A DNA stretch of 64,000 nt. Source: Leucobacter komagatae (GTDB lineage: Bacteria > Actinomycetota > Actinomycetes > Actinomycetales > Microbacteriaceae). Of this stretch, positions 47,992 to 55,653 are shown piece after piece. The notes below the pieces were generated by a model. It was not told where the DNA came from, did no database searches, and was given only the letters and a program-made list of their open reading frames with translations. The translations under genes were made by a program, and so were the position numbers. Location: positions 868,001 to 932,000 of the forward strand of contig NZ_VFON01000001.1 in assembly GCF_006716085.1 (NCBI RefSeq). The letters are read 5' to 3'. Numbering within the stretch: position 1 is the stretch's first letter; the number at the start of each line of letters is the position of its first letter.

Positions 47992-49326
47992 TTAGTTCGC
48001 TGCCAGCGCGTCAGCGACGATCTGGAGGGCCTCACGGAGCAGCTCGTCGGAGATCGAGAGCGGCGGGAGGAAGCGCACGACGTTGCCGTAGGTGCCGCAG
48101 GTGAGGAGGATGACGCCCTCGTTCGCTGCGTGCTTCGCGATCGCGCTGGTGAGCGCGGCTGCGGGGTTCTTCGAGCCCGACTCAACGAACTCGACGGCCA
48201 TCATGGCGCCGCGGCCACGGATGTCACCGATGCGGTCGTCGTTCTTCTGGAGCTCAGCAAAGAACTCGGTGATGATCGCGCCGATCTCGGTTGCGCGAGC
48301 AGCGAGGTTTTCCTTCTCGTAGGTGTCGATCGTCGCGAGCGCAGCGGCGCACGAGATCGGGCTGCCGGTGTAGGTGCCGCCGAGGCCGCCTGCGTGAGCC
48401 GAATCCATGATCTCGGCGCGGCCGGTCACTGCCGACAGCGGGAGGCCGCCTGCGATGCCCTTCGCGGTGGTGATGAGGTCGGGGACGACGCCCTCGTGGT
48501 CGGCAGCGAAGCGGTCGCCGGTGCGGGCGAAGCCGGTCTGCACCTCGTCGAGGATGAAGACGACCTTGTTCGCGGTCGCCCACTCCTGCAGCGCGGGGAG
48601 GAAGCCCTCGGCCGGAGCGATGAAGCCGCCCTCGCCCTGGATGGGCTCGATGATCATGGCTGCGAGGTTGTCAGCGCCAACCTGCTTCTCGATCTGCGTG
48701 ATGGCAACCTGAGCTGCCTCTGCGCCGGTCAGGCCGTCGCGGTACGGGTACGAAGCCGGTACGCGGTAAACCTCGGGCGCGAAGGGGCCGAAGCCATCCT
48801 TGTACGGCATGTTCTTCGCGGTCATCCCCATGGTGAGGTTGGTGCGGCCGTGGTAGGCGTGGTCGAAGACGACGACGGCGTTCTTCTTGGTGAAGTGGCG
48901 GGCGATCTTGATCGCGTTCTCAACCGCCTCAGCACCCGAGTTGAAGAGTGCGGAGCGCTTCTCGTGGTCGCCGGGGGTGACCTCGTTGAGCTTCTCGGCG
49001 ACGGCGATGTAGCCCTCGTAGGGGGTGACGGTGAAGCAGGTGTGGGTGAACTGCTGGACCTGCGCGGTCACGGCCTCGACGACTGCGGGTGCCGAGTTGC
49101 CAACGCCGGTCACGGCGATGCCGGAACCGAGGTCGATGAGCGAGTTGCCGTCGACGTCAACCATGACGCCGCCGCCTGCCGCAACGATCGAGACGGGAAG
49201 AGCAACGCCAACGCCAGCTGCGACAGCTGCGTTCTTTCGTGCGAGCATCTCCTGCGACTTCGGGCCGGGGATGCTGGTGACGAGCTTGCGCTCCTGCGGG
49301 AGTGAGGGGCCGCCGGTGAGAGTCAT
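47992..49326 (-). CDS. gabT: 4-aminobutyrate aminotransferase
   Basis: 444 residues from ATG 49326 (AAAGGAGA upstream); the reading extended to 49470 is rejected. This class III PLP enzyme transfers the amino group of GABA to 2-oxoglutarate. FNSGAEAVENAIKIAR (about 111), HAYHGRT (about 138), EPIQGEGGF (about 206), FILDEVQTGFARTG (about 240) and the PLP-binding Lys in TTAKGIAGGLPLSAV (about 271) are visible. First gene of gabT-gabD; the promoter is shared with the divergent PucR gene. Confidence 0.95.
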   Translation of the reverse strand: MTLTGGPSLPQERKLVTSIPGPKSQEMLARKNAAVAAGVGVALPVSIVAAGGGVMVDVDGNSLIDLGSGIAVTGVGNSAPAVVEAVTAQVQQFTHTCFTVTPYEGYIAVAEKLNEVTPGDHEKRSALFNSGAEAVENAIKIARHFTKKNAVVVFDHAYHGRTNLTMGMTAKNMPYKDGFGPFAPEVYRVPASYPYRDGLTGAEAAQVAITQIEKQVGADNLAAMIIEPIQGEGGFIAPAEGFLPALQEWATANKVVFILDEVQTGFARTGDRFAADHEGVVPDLITTAKGIAGGLPLSAVTGRAEIMDSAHAGGLGGTYTGSPISCAAALATIDTYEKENLAARATEIGAIITEFFAELQKNDDRIGDIRGRGAMMAVEFVESGSKNPAAALTSAIAKHAANEGVILLTCGTYGNVVRFLPPLSISDELLREALQIVADALAAN

Positions 49327-49426
49327 GGATGTCTCCTTTACGTTGAGTGGGTTGGGCGCGTGAGCGGTTTCCCACCACAGCGCCGGACACCTCCAAGGAT
49401 AGGGCCGGTGCACCTCAGCGAAGAGT

Positions 49427-49437
49427 GCCATAATGGC
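49427..49437. promoter_or_regulatory. Palindrome GCCATAATGGC overlapping the pucR -10 box
   Basis: GCCAT-A-ATGGC is a perfect dyad that includes CATAAT (49429-49434), a plausible -10 hexamer eight bases before the pucR ATG. A regulator binding here would block its own promoter and could act on gabTD about 100 bp away. Confidence 0.45.
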
Positions 49438-49442
49438 GTTTG

Positions 49443-50729
49443 ATGATGCAATATTTCGCCGAACCGGCAATCCACTCTTGGATCGATCTCGACACGCTCC
49501 TCCGCGACTACGAGCTCGGTCTCGTGGTGGTCGCGGGCGGTGACAGCGAGACGGGTTCGCGCACGGTGCAGTGGGTGCACTCGACCGACCTCACGGATCC
49601 TACGCCGTTCCTCACCCCCCGCACCGTGCTGCTCACGACGGGCGCACAGTTCAAGGGAACGCTCGGCATCCGCACGGCCGAGGCCTACGTGTCACGCCTC
49701 GTCGCCGCGGGAACGACCGCGCTCGGTGTCGGTGTCGGGATTCGCTGGGACCGAATCCCGCCGACCCTCGTCGAGGCGTGCGAGAAGCTCGCGCTCCCCC
49801 TCATCCGCGTCCCCTACGACACCCCGTTCATCGCGATCACGCGTGCGGCAGCGCGGCTCATCGACGCCGCCGTCCATGCCCAGAACCTGGATCGGATCGC
49901 GCAGGAACGCGCGGGAACTGGCTCACGCCCTGGATCCCAATCAGGATCCGCGCGCCGCGCCGGGCTCGACCGCGCAGAGGCGGCGCTCGCGACCGCGGTC
50001 GTCCGTCTGCTCATCGCCGGACGGCGTGACCTCGCCGAGGAGGTCGCAGGCCCCTTGTTCCCGCGGCTGCCGCGCGGGCAGGTCTCGGTCATCGCGCTCC
50101 CCGGCTCGCCCCGGGAGCTTGATCTCGACGCGCTCGGAGACGGCAGCGCCGCGGGCGTCGTCGACGGACGCCTGCTGATCATCTGCGAGCCGGGCCAAAT
50201 TCCGACGGCGAAGCGGATCGCGCGCGGCATCCCTGGGGGGCTGTCGGAGCGCGGCTCGCTCGACGACCTCGTCGAGCTGGTCGCGCAGGCTGACCGGGCG
50301 CTCGAGCACTCACTCGCGCAGGATCGGTCGGGTGCGGGCGAGGCGGCTGGCCGGGTAGCGGCAAGCGCCTCGCGTCCGAGTGCCGCGAACCGCATCGTTG
50401 AGTACCGGCCGGCGATGCACGCTGGGCTGCTCCAGCTCATCGGCGAGAGCCAGGACGCCCGCCGACGCGCGTCGGGGTTCCTCTCCCCCGTGCGCGCGCA
50501 CGACCGCAAGCACGCCGACGAGATCGAGCGGAGCCTTGAGGCGTGGCTGCGCCACAACGGCCAGCTCTCCCCCGCGGCCGAGGAGCTCGGGATCCACCGC
50601 CACACGCTGCGCGCGCGGATCCGCACCGCCGCGAGCCTGCTGCAGCGGGACATTGACTCGCCGGATACGCGGTCTGAGCTGTGGACGGCGATGCGGATCG
50701 CCGCGCCGCCCGCCGGGGCCCAGCACTAG
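49443..50729 (+). CDS. PucR family transcriptional regulator
   Basis: 428 residues; ATG 49443 is directly followed by another ATG and no ribosome site is visible. The N-terminal PucR ligand-binding domain starts LDTLLRDYELGLVVVAGG and contains LTPRTVLLTTGAQ (about 58). The C-terminal PucR helix-turn-helix is SLEAWLRHNGQLSPAAEELGIHRHTLRARIRTAASLL (about 363-399). It diverges from gabTD and is the obvious candidate regulator of GABA use, by analogy with PucR-type controllers of nitrogen-compound catabolism. Confidence 0.9.
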   Translation: MMQYFAEPAIHSWIDLDTLLRDYELGLVVVAGGDSETGSRTVQWVHSTDLTDPTPFLTPRTVLLTTGAQFKGTLGIRTAEAYVSRLVAAGTTALGVGVGIRWDRIPPTLVEACEKLALPLIRVPYDTPFIAITRAAARLIDAAVHAQNLDRIAQERAGTGSRPGSQSGSARRAGLDRAEAALATAVVRLLIAGRRDLAEEVAGPLFPRLPRGQVSVIALPGSPRELDLDALGDGSAAGVVDGRLLIICEPGQIPTAKRIARGIPGGLSERGSLDDLVELVAQADRALEHSLAQDRSGAGEAAGRVAASASRPSAANRIVEYRPAMHAGLLQLIGESQDARRRASGFLSPVRAHDRKHADEIERSLEAWLRHNGQLSPAAEELGIHRHTLRARIRTAASLLQRDIDSPDTRSELWTAMRIAAPPAGAQH

Positions 50730-50770
50730 CGCAGGGCTCGGCCCGGCTGCTTAGCGCCCTGCTCAGCGCC

Positions 50771-51394
50771 TTACTTAGCGGAGAACGACGCCTCGACCTG
50801 GACGCTCACTGAGATCTGGCCCACCGTGACCTCGGGCGCAGCCGCGGCCGACATCGCGAAGCGGGCCTCACCGATCGGCGACGGGCCGCCCCCAGCACGC
50901 CCGTCGCGCAGTGACAGGAGTGTCAGGCTGGGCGCGGTGATGGCGGCCGCAAAGTCTTCAGCGGCGGAGCGGGCGTCGTTCACGGCGGCGCTTCGCAGGT
51001 TGCGGGTCCACTCCTCGCGGAGCGCCGAGCTCAGCTCCCACTGCACGCGGACGTCGGCGCCGCTTCCGGTGAGCTCTGCCGCGACCTCGCCGACCCGGTC
51101 GAGCGCGCTCAAGACGATGCGCACGTTGGCGTGAGCCTGGTGCTCGACGATGTTGTTGCCGTTTTCGTCGCGCCAGGAGTTCGAGTAGGTCGAAACGGGG
51201 TCTGCGACGTATTCGAGAGCTGCGCCCTCGGCGACGAGCGCTTTCGCGCGTTCGACGAGCCCGGCGTGCGCGGCGTTCGCTGCTTCGAGGGCGACCTCGC
51301 GCGCGGCGTCTCGGCTCGAGACGGAGGCGTAGATGTCGGCTTGGTCGGCGGGCACACGCGCCTCGGCCGAACCCATCACAGTAATGTTCGTCAT
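50771..51394 (-). CDS. SIMPL (DUF541) domain protein
   Basis: 207 residues from ATG 51394 with GGGGAGA upstream. ITVMGSAEARVPADQADIYASVSSRD at the start and VTVGQISVSVQVEASF at the end are the framing strands of DUF541. Members are found in all domains; roles proposed range from oxidative-stress protection to channel formation. Unlike many relatives it has no signal peptide, so it is predicted to be cytoplasmic. It lies downstream of thiL on the same strand. Confidence 0.85.
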   Translation of the reverse strand: MTNITVMGSAEARVPADQADIYASVSSRDAAREVALEAANAAHAGLVERAKALVAEGAALEYVADPVSTYSNSWRDENGNNIVEHQAHANVRIVLSALDRVGEVAAELTGSGADVRVQWELSSALREEWTRNLRSAAVNDARSAAEDFAAAITAPSLTLLSLRDGRAGGGPSPIGEARFAMSAAAAPEVTVGQISVSVQVEASFSAK

Positions 51395-51451
51395 CGGTGT
51401 CTCCCCACCTTCGCGGTGGAAACCCACCGTCGAGCCGCAGCGTACCCCGGG

Positions 51452-52549
51452 CTAGCTGCCCAGCGTTGTGAGCTTATTGTATGGATCCCACCCGCCCGGC
51501 GCATAGGGTTCACCGTCCACGCTCAGGGAACCGACAGCGGGCGCGGCGGTGCCGGCAGCGGGCGCGGCGGTGCCGGCAGCGGGTGCGGCGCTCCCGAGCT
51601 CCGTGACCGTTCCAATCACCTGAAACCCTGCCGGGAGCTCGGTGCCCGCGGGGAAGGTGGCCAGCAACCCGTGGTCCTCCCCGCCCTCAAGCATAGCGCG
51701 GAGCGGCACGGCAACCCCCTGTTGCGAGCCGAACGCCCCGCGCAGCACGTCACTCGCAAGGTCAAGCGCGACGCCCGACGCGCGCGCGAGCCTTGCGGCA
51801 TCGAGCGCGAGTCCGTCGGACACGTCCATCATCGCCGTCGCCCCGGCCTCACTCGCGACGACTCCGAGCCCGATCGGCGCAGCGGGGGCAAACTGCGCGG
51901 CGAGTTCCGCGGCGTGGCGCTCCCGGAGCTCAGGAAGCCCCTCCGCGTGAGCAACGCCCTCCTCGTCGGAGCAGTGCTGGAAGAGCAGGGCGAGCCCGAG
52001 GCCGGCGAGCCCCAGCGGACCCGCGTATGCCACCGTGTCGCCAGGCGCAGCGCCGGCGCGCGTCACAGGGGCGCGGCCCTCCATGTCGCCGAGCGCGGTG
52101 ACTGCCGCCGTGAGCACGGGGGCCTGCCCGAGGTCACCGCCAACGACGCCGCAGCCCGGCGCGAGCGCGCGGCAGGCGGCGTCGATCCCGCGTGCGATCT
52201 CCTCGAGGAGCGCCACGGGCGTCGTCTTTGGGCACGCGAGCGCGACCGTGAGCGCTGTCGGCCGCGCCCCCATCGCCGCGACGTCGGAAAGGTTCGTGGC
52301 GGCAAGTTTCCACCCGAGGTCGAAGCCACGGTGCCACGCGAGGCGGAAGTCGGGCCCCTCGATCATGGTGTCGGTCGTGACGACGACGTCGCCGACAGAC
52401 GAGAGCACCGCGCAGTCATCACCGGGACCGATCGAGGCCGCCCGAGCTGGGCCGAGCTGGGCGAGGATACGGGCGAGCACGCCCGACTCGCGAAGCTCCC
52501 CGACCGTGACGCCCACGTGCCCATCGCCAGATTCACGAACTGTCTGCAT
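51452..52549 (-). CDS. thiL: Thiamine-monophosphate kinase
   Basis: 365 residues. It phosphorylates thiamine phosphate to the diphosphate coenzyme. IGPGDDCAVLSS (about 40), TTDTMIEGPDF (about 58), WKLAATNLSDVAAMGARPTA (about 80) and GVVGGDLGQAP (about 138) are the conserved motifs of the PurM-like fold. Near the C terminus a 21-bp tandem repeat encodes AAPAAGT units (about 320-345), an insertion absent from ordinary ThiL. The IS481 element sits 69 bp upstream of the start and probably separates thiL from its original promoter or neighbour. Confidence 0.94.
   Translation of the reverse strand: MQTVRESGDGHVGVTVGELRESGVLARILAQLGPARAASIGPGDDCAVLSSVGDVVVTTDTMIEGPDFRLAWHRGFDLGWKLAATNLSDVAAMGARPTALTVALACPKTTPVALLEEIARGIDAACRALAPGCGVVGGDLGQAPVLTAAVTALGDMEGRAPVTRAGAAPGDTVAYAGPLGLAGLGLALLFQHCSDEEGVAHAEGLPELRERHAAELAAQFAPAAPIGLGVVASEAGATAMMDVSDGLALDAARLARASGVALDLASDVLRGAFGSQQGVAVPLRAMLEGGEDHGLLATFPAGTELPAGFQVIGTVTELGSAAPAAGTAAPAAGTAAPAVGSLSVDGEPYAPGGWDPYNKLTTLGS
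51531..51592. repeat. 21-bp tandem repeat, about three copies, inside thiL
   Basis: GCCGGCAGCGGGCGCGGCGG-type units at 51551-51571 and 51572-51592, with a slightly shortened copy before them. They are in frame and encode Ala/Pro/Gly/Thr linker residues. Confidence 0.88.
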
Positions 52550-52617
52550 AGCTCAACGGTACCGCGCGGCAGGGGGCGGTCCATGCCGGGACGCGCAAGG
52601 TCGTACAGCGACGCTCA

Positions 52618-52623
52618 GCTAGC
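52618..52623. repeat. Left copy of the 6-bp target duplication GCTAGC
   Basis: GCTAGC directly precedes the left inverted repeat; an identical GCTAGC (53718-53723) directly follows the right one. CTAG-centred targets are known for IS481. Confidence 0.85.
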
Positions 52624-53717
52624 TGTAGTGTCCAGGGTCGTTGTTTGATCTGGACTCCGTGACAGAGACGAGAACCTCCGGGCAGAGTGGAGCTGCTACC
52701 ACTACAGCTCTACACCGGAGGTTCTCGTGTCCCACGCTAACGCAGCCCTGACCCCACGCCAACGACTCCGCATCGCCCGCCTCATCATCGATGAAGGATG
52801 GACAGTCGCGCACGCCGCTGACTATTTCCACGTCGCCTGGCCGACCGCTCAGAAATGGGCTCGCCGCTACGCCGAGCATGGGATCGCCGGCATGACCGAC
52901 CGATCCTCTCGCCCGCACGCCCACCCGAACCAGACCCCGCGCCCGATCGTGCGGAAGATCAAGCACCTGCGGATCACGCGCCGACTCGGCCCGGTCGAGA
53001 TCGGCGGTCTCCTGCAGCTTCCACCCTCCACGGTTCACGCAGTCTTGGTGCGGGAACGGTTGAACCGGCTCTCCCACATCGACCGGAAGACCGGGGAACC
53101 AGCCCGCAGGTACGAACACCCGCATCCGGGTTCCCTGATCCATGTCGATGTGAAGAAGCTCGGCAACATTCCTGACGGAGGAGGCTGGCGCACGGTCGGA
53201 CGAGTCCAGGGTGGGAAGAACCGGGCTGCGACTCCCGGGAAGGAACGGAGCCGTAGGCGTGACGTGCTGATGCGGCACGCCTACGTGCACACCGTGATCG
53301 ATGACCACTCCCGAGTCGCGTATGCCGAGATCCACGATGACGAGCGGGCCGAGACCGCGATCGGAGTACTCCAGCGGGCCGTGTCCTGGTTCCAAGATCG
53401 CGGGGTGCGGGTCGAGCGGGTGCTCTCGGACAACGGATCCGCGTACCGCTCTCACGCCTGGCGTGATGCCTGCAGCGGCTTGGGAATCACACCGAAGTGG
53501 ACACGCCCGTACCGGCCGCAGACCAACGGGAAAATCGAGCGGTTCCATCGCACCCTCGCGGACGGGTGGGCGTACAGTCGGCACTACTCTTCAGAGCAGG
53601 CGAGACGGAAAGCGCTCCCCGCGTGGCTGCACTACTACAATCAGCACAGGCCCCACTCGGCCATCGGGCAGCTCCCGCCAGTCACACGACTATCGAGCAA
53701 CCTCCCCGGGCAGTACA
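52624..53717 (+). mobile_element. Complete IS481-family insertion sequence, 1094 bp
   Basis: The left end begins TGTAGTGTCCAGGGTCG. The right end, read on the opposite strand, begins TGTACTGCCCGGGGAGG. The ends match at 19 of 26 positions. The element carries one transposase gene and is flanked by GCTAGC on both sides, so it appears complete. It sits inside a 19-bp tandem array whose units continue on the right (53721-53796), with one unit on the left. No internal stop or frameshift is seen, so it may be active. Confidence 0.92.
52668..52728 (+). promoter_or_regulatory. Hairpin sequestering the transposase ribosome site and start
   Basis: ACGAGAACCTCCGG (52668-52681) is the exact complement of CCGGAGGTTCTCGT (52715-52728). 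The right arm contains the GGAGG ribosome site and two bases of the GTG start codon (52727). In a transcript entering from outside the element, the 14-bp stem would hide both. A transcript starting inside the loop would lack the left arm. Confidence 0.75.
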
Positions 53718-53722
53718 GCTAG
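52727..53722 (+). CDS. IS481-family transposase; stop codon supplied by the target site
   Basis: 331 residues, GTG start with GGAGG five bases upstream. The N terminus has two helix-turn-helix segments (LTPRQRLRIARLIIDEGWTVAHAADYFHVAWPTAQKWARRY). The integrase core shows DDE residues: D in HVDVKKLG / TVIDDHSR, D in VLSDNGSAYRS (about 225) and E in QTNGKIERFHRTL (about 266). The reading frame runs past the right inverted repeat: the final codons AGC TAG straddle the end of the element, and the TAG belongs to the duplicated GCTAGC. Confidence 0.95.
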   Translation: MSHANAALTPRQRLRIARLIIDEGWTVAHAADYFHVAWPTAQKWARRYAEHGIAGMTDRSSRPHAHPNQTPRPIVRKIKHLRITRRLGPVEIGGLLQLPPSTVHAVLVRERLNRLSHIDRKTGEPARRYEHPHPGSLIHVDVKKLGNIPDGGGWRTVGRVQGGKNRAATPGKERSRRRDVLMRHAYVHTVIDDHSRVAYAEIHDDERAETAIGVLQRAVSWFQDRGVRVERVLSDNGSAYRSHAWRDACSGLGITPKWTRPYRPQTNGKIERFHRTLADGWAYSRHYSSEQARRKALPAWLHYYNQHRPHSAIGQLPPVTRLSSNLPGQYS

Positions 53723-53723
53723 C
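53718..53723. repeat. Right copy of the 6-bp target duplication GCTAGC
   Basis: Identical to 52618-52623; contains the TAG (53720-53722) used as transposase stop. Confidence 0.85.
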
Positions 53724-53796
53724 ACAGCGAGGCTCAGCCAGCACAGCGAAGCTCAGCCGACACCGCGACGCTCAGCCGACACCGCGACGCTCAGCC
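53721..53796. repeat. 19-bp tandem array, four copies, interrupted on its left by the IS
   Basis: Units of 19 bp with core CAGCGAxGCTCAGCC or CACCGCGACGCTCAGCC follow each other at 53721, 53740, 53759 and 53778. A fifth, partial unit (ACAGCGACGCTCAGC) remains to the left of the IS at about 52605-52619. The IS therefore landed in a pre-existing array upstream of thiL. Confidence 0.88.
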
Positions 53797-53838
53797 CGCT
53801 CTCCGGCTCTGCCGCACGGCACCGGATAGGCTTGGAGG

Positions 53839-54429
53839 GTGAAAGCTCGTGCCGCCCGTACTGTCCGTACCGCCGCTCTCGTCGTCTCTGCCGGGGCTAT
53901 CGCCGCGGCCCTGACCGGGTGCTCGCAAGACGTTCCGATGGAGCCAGCGGCCGACGCGAACAACCCCGCCTGCGCCGACGTCATCGTTCGGCTCCCGTCG
54001 ACCGTTGACGGGCTCGACCGCCGGTACACGAACGCCCAGTCAACGGGCGCCTGGGGAGACCCCGCGAGCGTGCTGCTCTACTGCGGCATCGAACCGAGCG
54101 GGCCGACAACAGACAGCTGCGTGTCGGTCAACGGCGTCGACTGGATCATTGACGACTCGCGCGCACCGATGTTCCGCTTCGAAGCGTACGGCCGTAGCCC
54201 GGGCCTCGAGGTGATCGTGAACTTCGATGACGGCGTGTCAGGCACCAACGTCATCACTGAGCTCAGCGCGTCCGTAAAGAAGCTCCCGCAGGAGCGCAAG
54301 TGCACGGCAATCACAGACACGATCGACGATTCCCAGTTCGGGGACGAACCGCAGACCGACGTGGCGCCCGACGAGTCGACGGCCGAAACGCCCGACGGCA
54401 CTGCCCCTGAAGCACCCTCGGGGGAATAG
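53839..54429 (+). CDS. DUF3515 lipoprotein
   Basis: 196 residues from GTG 53839. The signal peptide ends AAALTGC with the lipidated Cys at 28. The mature domain (ACADVIVRLPSTVDGLDRRYTNAQSTGAWGDPASVLLYCGIE, then VDWIIDDS) matches DUF3515, actinobacterial lipoproteins usually encoded beside ddl or thiL. The acidic Asp/Glu/Pro tail (about 165-196) is probably disordered. TAGGCT six bases before the start and a crowded GGAGG suggest a leaderless or near-leaderless message. Confidence 0.85.
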   Translation: MKARAARTVRTAALVVSAGAIAAALTGCSQDVPMEPAADANNPACADVIVRLPSTVDGLDRRYTNAQSTGAWGDPASVLLYCGIEPSGPTTDSCVSVNGVDWIIDDSRAPMFRFEAYGRSPGLEVIVNFDDGVSGTNVITELSASVKKLPQERKCTAITDTIDDSQFGDEPQTDVAPDESTAETPDGTAPEAPSGE

Positions 54430-54444
54430 CGCGAGACACCCTCG

Positions 54445-54478
54445 GGTGAGTAGCGGCGCACCCGCGCCACTACTCACC
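54445..54478. terminator. Terminator between DUF3515 and ddl
   Basis: GGTGAGTAG plus GGCGC (54445-54459) pairs with GCGCC plus CTACTCACC (54464-54478), with one bulged or mismatched base and a four-base loop. It lies between convergent stops. Confidence 0.8.
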
Positions 54479-54498
54479 TCAGCTCTTCGCAGCCCTGT

Positions 54499-55653
54499 CT
54501 AGTACGCGGGGCGCTTCTCGAGCGCGAGCTCGATGAGCTCGGTGATGAGCTCGGAGTAGCTCATGCCTGAGGCCTCCCACAGCATCGGGTACATCGACGC
54601 TGGGGTAAACCCGGGAAGGGTGTTGAGCTCGTTGAGCACCGGCCCATCTTCGGTGAGGAAGAAGTCGATGCGCGAAAGCGTGCGCGCCTGCGTGCCCTCG
54701 AACGCGCGGACAGCGGCGTCGCGGATCGCCTCGAACTCGGCCTCGGTAACCTTCGCCGGCAGCACGAGCTCAACGCCCGAAGCGCCGAGGTACTTCGCCT
54801 CGAAGTCGTAGAAGTCGCGGCCCGTGACGACGATCTCGCCGATCACGCTGCTCGTGCGGGTTGGCTGACCCTCGCGGCCCTCCAGAACGGCGATCTCAAC
54901 CTCACGGCCGGTGATCCCGGATTCGATGAGCACCGTGCGATCCTCAGCGAACGCGACCTCAAGCGCGGCGGGAATCTCACTCGCCTCGGTGACGCGGCTC
55001 ACGCCGACCGACGAGCCCGCGCGCGCCGGCTTCACGAACAGTGGGTAGGCGAGGCCGTCATCGAGGGTCTCGACGAGCGCCGGGTTGCGATCGATTTCGC
55101 CGCGGGTCACCGTACGCCAGGGCGCGACCGGGATCCCCATGCTCTGCAGCACGACCTTGACGAGGTGCTTGTCCATGCAGAGCGAGGAGCCGAGCACCCC
55201 GGAGCCGACGTACGGCATGTCGATGAGGTCGAGCATCCCCTGGATCGTACCGTCCTCGCCATACGGGCCGTGGAGCATCGGCATCACGGCGTCGACATGG
55301 CCGAGCGTGCTCAGCGTGCCGTCGCTCGCCACGAGCGTCAGCGAGCGGGTGTCGACCGAGGCGGGCCAGATCACGCGGGTGCCGTTGTCGCGCACCTCGG
55401 GAAGCGCCGGGGCGTCGAGGCGGTAGTCAGCGAGGTCTTCCTCCTGCATGCGAACCATCGCGCCGCGCTTCGTGATGCCGACGAGCACGACGTCGAACTG
55501 ATCGCGGTCGATTGCACGCAGCACGCCAGCCGCGGTGACACAGCTGATGCCGTGCTCGCTCGAACGCCCGCCAAAGACGAGGGCTACGGTGCGCTTTGCT
55601 GTAGGCGCTGCCTGAGATGGCGCTGTAGTGGACGCTGCCTGAGATACGCTCAC
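54499..55653 (-). CDS. ddl: D-alanine--D-alanine ligase
   Basis: 384 residues from GTG 55653, which has AAGGAG at 8 bp and overlaps the gpsA stop as GTGA. The ATP-grasp enzyme makes D-Ala-D-Ala for peptidoglycan. VFGGRSSEHGISC (about 25), LHGPYGEDGTIQG (about 120), FVKPARAGSSVGVSRV (about 203), SRIDFFLTEDGPVLNELNTLPG (about 330) are the conserved ligands. A short Ala/Ser/Thr-rich N-terminal tail precedes the domain. Confidence 0.96.
   Translation of the reverse strand: MSVSQAASTTAPSQAAPTAKRTVALVFGGRSSEHGISCVTAAGVLRAIDRDQFDVVLVGITKRGAMVRMQEEDLADYRLDAPALPEVRDNGTRVIWPASVDTRSLTLVASDGTLSTLGHVDAVMPMLHGPYGEDGTIQGMLDLIDMPYVGSGVLGSSLCMDKHLVKVVLQSMGIPVAPWRTVTRGEIDRNPALVETLDDGLAYPLFVKPARAGSSVGVSRVTEASEIPAALEVAFAEDRTVLIESGITGREVEIAVLEGREGQPTRTSSVIGEIVVTGRDFYDFEAKYLGASGVELVLPAKVTEAEFEAIRDAAVRAFEGTQARTLSRIDFFLTEDGPVLNELNTLPGFTPASMYPMLWEASGMSYSELITELIELALEKRPAY

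Noticed and set aside
46225..49305. 1026-codon plus-strand frame across gabD and gabT
   Set aside because: Both underlying minus-strand enzymes have intact motifs and proper ribosome sites. The plus frame is a composition artefact.
52550..52617. TPP riboswitch ahead of thiL
   Set aside because: The 68 bp between the IS and thiL show none of the conserved CUGAGA / ACCUG elements, and the IS occupies the space beyond.
52619..53584. 321-codon frame antisense to the transposase
   Set aside because: It covers the IS481 transposase in reverse and shows no domain.
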